A stretch of 10,801 nt of DNA. Origin: Nocardioides sp. (GTDB lineage Bacteria > Actinomycetota > Actinomycetes > Propionibacteriales > Nocardioidaceae). Below the pieces are notes generated by a model. It saw only the letters and a list, made by a program, of their open reading frames with translations. It did no database searches and was not told the DNA's origin. The DNA lies in NCBI GenBank assembly GCA_030145945.1, contig JASLDK010000130.1:1-10801 (forward strand). Direction: 5' to 3'. A program made the position numbers and the translations under genes. Below, one piece after another: positions 6,937-10,801 of this stretch. How positions within the stretch are numbered: position 1 is the stretch's first letter; each line of letters starts with the position of its first letter.

Positions 6937-6943
6937 CCTCCTC
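6937..6943 (-). promoter_or_regulatory. Shine-Dalgarno of the BNR-repeat gene
   Basis: On the minus strand this is GAGGAGG, 7 nt before ATG 6929. It decides the start against the longer reading to 7010. Confidence 0.85.
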
Positions 6944-6975
6944 GACGCACACCATCGGACGCGCGGGATCGCGCC

Positions 6976-7005
6976 TTCCTACTCTGACCCGCGGACGCCG
7001 GTGAA
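6976..7005 (-). promoter_or_regulatory. Candidate housekeeping-type promoter for the BNR-SRPBCC-ilvD unit
   Basis: On the minus strand TTCACC (7005-7000) is followed after 18 bp by TAGGAA (6981-6976). Each is a partial match to the -35 and -10 elements. Transcription would start near 6969 and give a leader of about 40 nt before ATG 6929. The 10-bp dyad overlaps the -35 element. The match is modest. Confidence 0.35.
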
Positions 7006-7020
7006 GTCATCGGCGTCCGC
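6991..7020. promoter_or_regulatory. Perfect 10-bp inverted repeat in the divergent promoter region (operator candidate)
   Basis: GCGGACGCCG (6991-7000) and CGGCGTCCGC (7011-7020) are exact reverse complements with a 10-nt spacer, giving arm centres 20 bp apart, two helical turns. It lies between the divergent BNR and EamA genes, about 60 bp upstream of the candidate rightward start and over the candidate leftward -35. No T-run follows on either strand, so a terminator is unlikely. A dimeric regulator site is the simplest reading. The regulator is not in the window. Confidence 0.6.
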
Positions 7021-7069
7021 CGAAAAAGTCAGTCTCTTCCGAAAATCTCTGCCCGCGCCCGGCGAGCAC

Positions 7070-7075
7070 TAGCGT
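7070..7075 (+). promoter_or_regulatory. Candidate -10 element giving a leaderless EamA transcript
   Basis: TAGCGT lies 6 nt before the GTG start at 7082, the distance at which transcription would begin at the start codon. There is no good Shine-Dalgarno. No -35 match is visible at the right distance. Confidence 0.4.
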
Positions 7076-7081
7076 GAGCAG

Positions 7082-7966
7082 GTGCACACGAGTCCCCGCC
7101 CCGGACCCCCGCTCGGGGTCGCGCTGGGACTCGTCGTCCTGGGCATCACCTCGGTCCAGCTCGGTGCCGGATTCGCGAAACTGCTCTTCGACGACATTGC
7201 CCCCAACGGCGTGGTGTGGCTGCGTCTGGCGACCAGTTCCCTGGTGCTGATGCTGTGGGCGCGACCGCGGATGCGCGGGCGCAGCCGCACGGACTGGCTG
7301 ATCGCGATCAGGTACGGCGTGTGCCTGGCCGCGATGAACTGGGGCATCTATCAGTCCTTCTCGCGGATCCCTCTGGGTGTCGCGGTCACCATCGAGTTCG
7401 TCGGCCCGATGACGTTGGCGATCATCGGCTTCCGCAGGGCACGTGACCTGCTGTGGGTCGCGCTCGCCGGTCTGGGCGTCGTTCTGCTCGGCTTCGAACG
7501 CACCCACCTCGACCCGCTCGGGGTGTTCTATGCCGTGCTGGCGGGCGCCGCCTGGGCGGGCTACATCGTCTCCAGTGCGGAGACCGGGCGCCGCTGGGAG
7601 GGCATCGACGGCCTCGCAGTCGCCAGCCTGGTGGGTGTCCTGGTCATGACGCCGCTGCTCGTCACGGTCGAGACCTCGGCGCTCACCGACCCACGGATCC
7701 TGGCGCTGGGTGCGGCGGTCGGCCTGCTCAGCTCGGTGATCCCCTACAGCGCCGAACTCGCTGCCCTGCGCACCGTCCCGGCCGCCACGTTCGGCGTCCT
7801 GATGAGTCTGGAGCCGGCGGCCGCGGCACTGTCAGGCCTCGTCGTGGTGGGCGAGTCCCTGGCGACGGTGCAATGGCTGGCGATCGCGTGCGTCGTCATC
7901 GCGAGCGTGGGCGCGACCCGAGCAACGCGGGCGAGCCACCAGGTCGACGTACCGCCTCCTGCCTGA
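7082..7966 (+). CDS. EamA/DMT-family exporter, RhtA-like
   Basis: This 294-residue membrane protein starts with GTG and has about ten transmembrane segments arranged as two EamA repeats (roughly residues 10-140 and 145-285). The block NWGIYQSFSRIPLGVAVTIEF followed by VGPM (about 89-113) matches the RhtA-type subgroup, which exports threonine/homoserine or related amino acids and metabolites. ESLATVQWLAIACVVIASVGA near the end is the usual last-helix region. A charged loop separates helices 2 and 3 (RPRMRGRSRTDW). The substrate cannot be read from sequence. It diverges from the BNR unit across a 152-nt promoter region; a small stem follows its stop and the hydrolase gene begins 76 nt later with its own promoter-like element. 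Confidence 0.93.
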   Translation: MHTSPRPGPPLGVALGLVVLGITSVQLGAGFAKLLFDDIAPNGVVWLRLATSSLVLMLWARPRMRGRSRTDWLIAIRYGVCLAAMNWGIYQSFSRIPLGVAVTIEFVGPMTLAIIGFRRARDLLWVALAGLGVVLLGFERTHLDPLGVFYAVLAGAAWAGYIVSSAETGRRWEGIDGLAVASLVGVLVMTPLLVTVETSALTDPRILALGAAVGLLSSVIPYSAELAALRTVPAATFGVLMSLEPAAAALSGLVVVGESLATVQWLAIACVVIASVGATRATRASHQVDVPPPA

Positions 7967-7981
7967 TCGGCGCTCGGCCGA
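7967..7981 (+). terminator. Small stem-loop right after the EamA stop (weak terminator candidate)
   Basis: TCGGC (7967-7971) pairs with GCCGA (7977-7981) around a 5-nt loop, starting one base after the TGA stop. The stem is only 5 bp and no T-run follows, so termination is doubtful. Confidence 0.25.
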
Positions 7982-8029
7982 CAGGTCGACCGTGTGTGGG
8001 ATCTCCCCCACCACCCGGCGTGGGTCCGG

Positions 8030-8035
8030 CACAAT
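8030..8035 (+). promoter_or_regulatory. Candidate -10 element for a near-leaderless hydrolase transcript
   Basis: CACAAT ends 7 nt before ATG 8043. There is no Shine-Dalgarno in those 7 nt, so a transcript starting at or next to the ATG is plausible. A -35 element is not evident. Confidence 0.4.
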
Positions 8036-8042
8036 CAGCGCC

Positions 8043-8978
8043 ATGTCGACCTCCGCTCCCCGGCCCGAGCAGCGCGTCCGGTCCGCGTCGATCGCGTTCC
8101 GCGACATCCTGTCCGACGACGGCACCCACGTCCGCGCCTGGACCAATGACCCCGACGGGCTGATCGACGGCCCCACCGTGGTGCTGTGCAACGGGCTGGG
8201 GACCAATCCCTACCTGTGGCCGTGGCTCCTCGAGCCCGACTGCGGGGTGCGCGTGGTGTCATGGAACCACCGCGGCGTCGGTGGATCGGAGCGGCCGGCC
8301 GACCGCAGCCACGTGGAGATCGAGCACTTCGTCCAGGACGGACTCTCGGTCATGGACCACTTCGGGATCGACTCCGCGGTGCTGATGGGCTGGTCGATGG
8401 GCGTCAACACCGCGTTCGAACTGACCTATCGCCATCCCGAGCGCGTGCGCGGCATCTTCGCGATGTGCGGTGTCCCCGGCGACACCTTTGCCACGATGCT
8501 CGGCCCGTTGCACCTGCCGCGAGGCGTGGCGAGGGCGATCACGGTCAACGCATGTCGCGTGGCCCGGACCTTCGGTTGGGCAGTCAATCCGATCGTTCCG
8601 CTGATCCCGATGACTGCCGCAACAGCGAAGCTGCTCGGCCGCACCGGCTTCATGTTCCCGCCCGCCGACCCGGACGCCTCAGCCCTCGGCCTGCAGGAGT
8701 TCATCACCACGCCGGTCGACTGGTACGCCCACCTCGCGATCAGCACGTCGAAGCACCCCCGTGTCCGGCTCAGCCAGATCCACGTCCCCACCATGTTCGT
8801 CTCCGCGAAGTGGGACATCCTCGCCGGTGCCCGCGACATGGCCAGCGCCTCGCGTCGCCTTGCCGCGACCGGCAAGGACAGCACGTACGTCGAGCTCAAC
8901 GGCTCGCACTTCGTCCAGCTCGAACAACCCGAGCGGGTGCATGAGTTGCTGGTGAACTTCCTGGAGGGACTGTCGTGA
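8043..8978 (+). CDS. Alpha/beta-fold hydrolase
   Basis: This 311-residue protein has the alpha/beta hydrolase layout: VVLCNGLGTNPYLW (47-59) with the oxyanion region, VVSWNHRGVGGSERP (71-85), the nucleophile elbow GWSMG with Ser118, the strand VPTMFVSAKWDILAG with Asp258, and GSHF with His289, a complete Ser-Asp-His triad. A lid-like segment (about 150-220) separates the halves. There is no signal peptide, so it is cytosolic. Start ATG 8043 is preferred over an in-frame GTG at 7992, whose first residues do not resemble the family. Its stop overlaps the GTG of the PQQ dehydrogenase gene by 4 nt, so the two are translationally coupled. Substrate is unknown (ester, lactone or haloalkane are all possible). 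Confidence 0.93.
   Translation: MSTSAPRPEQRVRSASIAFRDILSDDGTHVRAWTNDPDGLIDGPTVVLCNGLGTNPYLWPWLLEPDCGVRVVSWNHRGVGGSERPADRSHVEIEHFVQDGLSVMDHFGIDSAVLMGWSMGVNTAFELTYRHPERVRGIFAMCGVPGDTFATMLGPLHLPRGVARAITVNACRVARTFGWAVNPIVPLIPMTAATAKLLGRTGFMFPPADPDASALGLQEFITTPVDWYAHLAISTSKHPRVRLSQIHVPTMFVSAKWDILAGARDMASASRRLAATGKDSTYVELNGSHFVQLEQPERVHELLVNFLEGLS
8963..8968 (+). promoter_or_regulatory. Shine-Dalgarno of the PQQ dehydrogenase gene
   Basis: GGAGGG lies 6 nt before GTG 8975, inside the end of the hydrolase gene. It supports the overlapping start. Confidence 0.75.
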
Positions 8979-10159
8979 GGCGCGGCGCAGCGGCTGCCGG
9001 CGTACTCGCCCTTTCGTTGACGGCCCTGACCGGCCTGACGGCCTGCCAGGGCGGCAATGTGAGCACCGTCGACGTGAGCGGTACGGCGAGCGCGGCTCCC
9101 ACGGGCGCTGTCGTGGACGGCAAGGTGATCTTCACGATCGACGGCGTGCCCGACGTGGTCGCGACCGTCGCGACCGGCCTGTCGACGCCGTGGGGTGTGG
9201 CCTTCCTGCCCGACGGACGCGGCGTGGTGACCGAGCGCGACTCGGGACGAGTCCTGCTGATCACGCCGCCCGAGGTCAAGGGCAAGGGCAAGACGACCGA
9301 CGAGAACGGCAAGGTGACCGAGATCGGCACCATTGCCGACGTGTCCGCGAAGGGCGAGTCCGGACTGTTGGGAGTGGCGGTCTCCCCCGCCTTCGCGACC
9401 GACAAGACGCTGTTCTTCTACGTCACCACCAAGGACGACAACCGGGTGGTCAAGGCACAGCTGGACGGGACCACGCTGGGCATGCCGGAGCCGATCCTGA
9501 CCGGGATCCCCAACGGCATCCGCCATGACGGCGGCCGGCTGGTGTTCGGCCCCGACGGCTATCTCTACGTCTCCACCGGTGAGACCGGTGACGACAAACT
9601 GGCGCAGGACAAGAAGTCGTTGGCCGGCAAGATCCTGCGGATCGACGCCAGCGGCCAGCCGGCACCGGACAATCCTTTCCAGACGGCGGTCTGGTCGTGG
9701 GGTCATCGCAACGTCGAGGGCCTCGCCTTCGACGAGGCGGGCATGCTGTGGGCCTCGGAGTTCGGCGACAAGACCGCCGACGAGCTCAACCGGATCGTGC
9801 CCGGCGACAACTACGGATGGCCCGAGGTCGAGGGCACGGGCGGCCCTGCGAAGTTCACCCAGCCGGCGCTGACCTGGAGCCCCGAGGAGGCCTCACCGGC
9901 CGGTCTCGCCGAGTCCGCGGGTTATCTGTGGATGGCCGGCCTACGCGGCGAGCGGCTGTGGCGGATGAAGGTCGCCGACGGCCAGGTCAGCGATCCGCGG
10001 GCCTACTTCGGACCGAAGGACGGCGAGCCGAGCGCCTACGGCCGGTTGCGCACCGTGGCGCTCGCTCCCGATGGGCGCCTGTGGGTGACGACGAGCAACA
10101 CCGACGGACGGGGCAAGCCGACAGACGACGACGACCGGATCCTGCTGATCGAGCCGTAG
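8975..10159 (+). CDS. Lipoprotein PQQ-dependent sugar dehydrogenase (GSDH / aldose dehydrogenase family)
   Basis: This 394-residue protein starts with GTG and carries a lipoprotein signal: MRRG, a hydrophobic stretch (5-21) and lipobox LTAC with Cys24. A Ser/Thr/Gly/Ala-rich linker follows. The rest is a beta-propeller of the glucose/sorbosone dehydrogenase family: VATGLSTPWGVAFLPDGR (65-82), GESGLLGVAVSP (127-138), NGIRHDGGRLVFGPDGYLYV (180-199) with the probable catalytic base His184, WSWGHRNVEGLAF (240-252) with Arg245, and a C-terminal LWVTTSNTDGRG. Family members oxidise aldoses to lactones with PQQ and calcium outside the membrane. No PQQ synthesis genes are in the window. A Lys/Thr-rich insertion near 101-114 (VKGKGKTTDENGKV) replaces a normally short loop. 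It is coupled to the upstream hydrolase by a 4-nt overlap. Confidence 0.94.
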   Translation: MRRGAAAAGVLALSLTALTGLTACQGGNVSTVDVSGTASAAPTGAVVDGKVIFTIDGVPDVVATVATGLSTPWGVAFLPDGRGVVTERDSGRVLLITPPEVKGKGKTTDENGKVTEIGTIADVSAKGESGLLGVAVSPAFATDKTLFFYVTTKDDNRVVKAQLDGTTLGMPEPILTGIPNGIRHDGGRLVFGPDGYLYVSTGETGDDKLAQDKKSLAGKILRIDASGQPAPDNPFQTAVWSWGHRNVEGLAFDEAGMLWASEFGDKTADELNRIVPGDNYGWPEVEGTGGPAKFTQPALTWSPEEASPAGLAESAGYLWMAGLRGERLWRMKVADGQVSDPRAYFGPKDGEPSAYGRLRTVALAPDGRLWVTTSNTDGRGKPTDDDDRILLIEP

Positions 10160-10161
10160 GA

Positions 10162-10801
10162 CTAGGGGCTCTGCTCGACCCGCGCCTTGCGTGCCGCACG
10201 GCGCAGCGTCACCAGCACGGCAGGCCCGAGCAGCACGATCGCCAGCCCGTTGGTGATCGCCCGACCGGTGTCCCACCCTCCCGTCGACGTCAGCAGCGTG
10301 TAGATCACGAAGTGGTGCAGGTTGTCGAGCAGCGCCGCTCCCGGCACGTAGGAGATCTCGGTGGAGTCCTGCCCCGGAACCTGGATGCCCGCCATGAACG
10401 GCCAGCCCTGCAGGTTCATCAGCAGTCCGTAGAGATAGGCGGAGATCACGCCGTACGCCGTCAACAGGACGATCTCCGCGCGGCCACGGAGCTTGCGCGG
10501 CAGCAGGCCGGCGCCCATGCCGACCCAGGCGGCGACGAGCATCTGGAACGGCAGCCACGGCCCGACACCAGCAGTCATCAGGGCTGAGGCGAACAGCGAC
10601 GTACACCCGAGCACGAAGCCGAAACCCGCTCCGAACACCCGACCGCCGAGGATGAGGAGAAAGAACACGAGCTCCAGGCCCGCCGTACCAGCGCTGAGCA
10701 GACGCAGCACCGCGTTGACCGCGCTGAGGACGCCGAGGATCGCGAGCACGCGGGCGTCGATGCCGCCCTCGCTCATCTCGGCGAGGACGACGGCGAGGAT
10801 C
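10162..10801 (-). CDS. ECF transporter S component (5' end cut off by window)
   Basis: The frame runs in from the right edge: eight codons before the first ATG (10776) read ILAVVLAE and continue the hydrophobic character, so the true start is outside. The visible 212 residues hold about five or six membrane segments. AEMSEGGIDARVLAILGVLSAVNAVLR, the GRVFGAGFGFVLGCTSLFAS block and LPFQMLVAAWVGMGAGLLP are the kind of segments seen in ECF S components, the substrate-binding subunits that pair with EcfT and the ATPases for vitamin or metal uptake. The C-terminus is basic (LRRAARKARVEQ). Substrate is not readable; a cobalamin-type role is only a possibility from memory of related actinobacterial loci. 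Its TAG is 2 nt from the stop of the convergent dehydrogenase gene, with no terminator between. Confidence 0.88.
   Translation of the reverse strand, partial: ILAVVLAEMSEGGIDARVLAILGVLSAVNAVLRLLSAGTAGLELVFFLLILGGRVFGAGFGFVLGCTSLFASALMTAGVGPWLPFQMLVAAWVGMGAGLLPRKLRGRAEIVLLTAYGVISAYLYGLLMNLQGWPFMAGIQVPGQDSTEISYVPGAALLDNLHHFVIYTLLTSTGGWDTGRAITNGLAIVLLGPAVLVTLRRAARKARVEQSP

Noticed and set aside
6930..7010. N-terminal extension of the BNR protein to 7010
   Set aside because: It would cover the Shine-Dalgarno, the candidate promoter and half of the dyad, and the added residues are basic low-complexity sequence.
7940..8050. Three GTCGAC occurrences within about 110 bp
   Set aside because: Short palindromic hexamer common in GC-rich DNA; contexts differ and spacing is irregular.
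8426..9706. Open minus-strand frame of 426 codons
   Set aside because: Antisense to the hydrolase and dehydrogenase, both with clear family motifs and a coupled junction.
1..10801. CRISPR array, tRNA, rRNA, prophage or IS element
   Set aside because: No regularly spaced direct repeats, no RNA gene landmarks, and no transposase, integrase or phage motifs were found in any frame examined.

Overview
The window is GC-rich actinobacterial chromosome. Strong G/C at third codon positions, GTG starts, 4-nt GTGA gene overlaps and near-leaderless promoters point to a Nocardioides-like member of the Propionibacteriales. That placement rests on general sequence character, not on a marker gene. There is no transposase, integrase, phage gene, CRISPR array, tRNA or rRNA. 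It reads as an ordinary chromosomal stretch with metabolic, transport and hypothetical genes.

Positions 1-6929 hold eight minus-strand genes. In transcription order (right to left) these are: a BNR/Asp-box propeller protein, an SRPBCC protein, ilvD (dihydroxy-acid dehydratase), a pyridoxamine-phosphate-oxidase-like flavoprotein, an exported protein of unknown function, a GNAT acetyltransferase, a VOC/glyoxalase-like protein and a PHP-domain phosphoesterase that runs off the left edge. The first six have gaps of 9, 43 and 4 nt, a 4-nt overlap, then 34 nt, so they probably form one operon. A perfect 25-bp inverted repeat (1162-1237) contains the GNAT stop codon and separates this unit from the VOC and PHP genes.

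Positions 6930-7081 are a divergent promoter region. It holds a perfect 10-bp dyad (6991-7020) that looks like an operator. Rightward from it run an EamA/RhtA-type exporter, then an alpha/beta hydrolase translationally coupled to a lipoprotein PQQ-dependent aldose dehydrogenase. Both the exporter and the hydrolase genes have a -10-like hexamer placed so that the transcript could begin at or next to the start codon.

At the right edge a minus-strand ECF transporter S component (partial) converges on the dehydrogenase with only 2 nt between the stop codons.

I see no clear new multi-gene system. The items most worth a second look are the 25-bp palindromic element with near-identical short ORFs on both strands, the 10-bp dyad in the divergent promoter, and the unannotated conserved-looking exported protein inside the ilvD operon.
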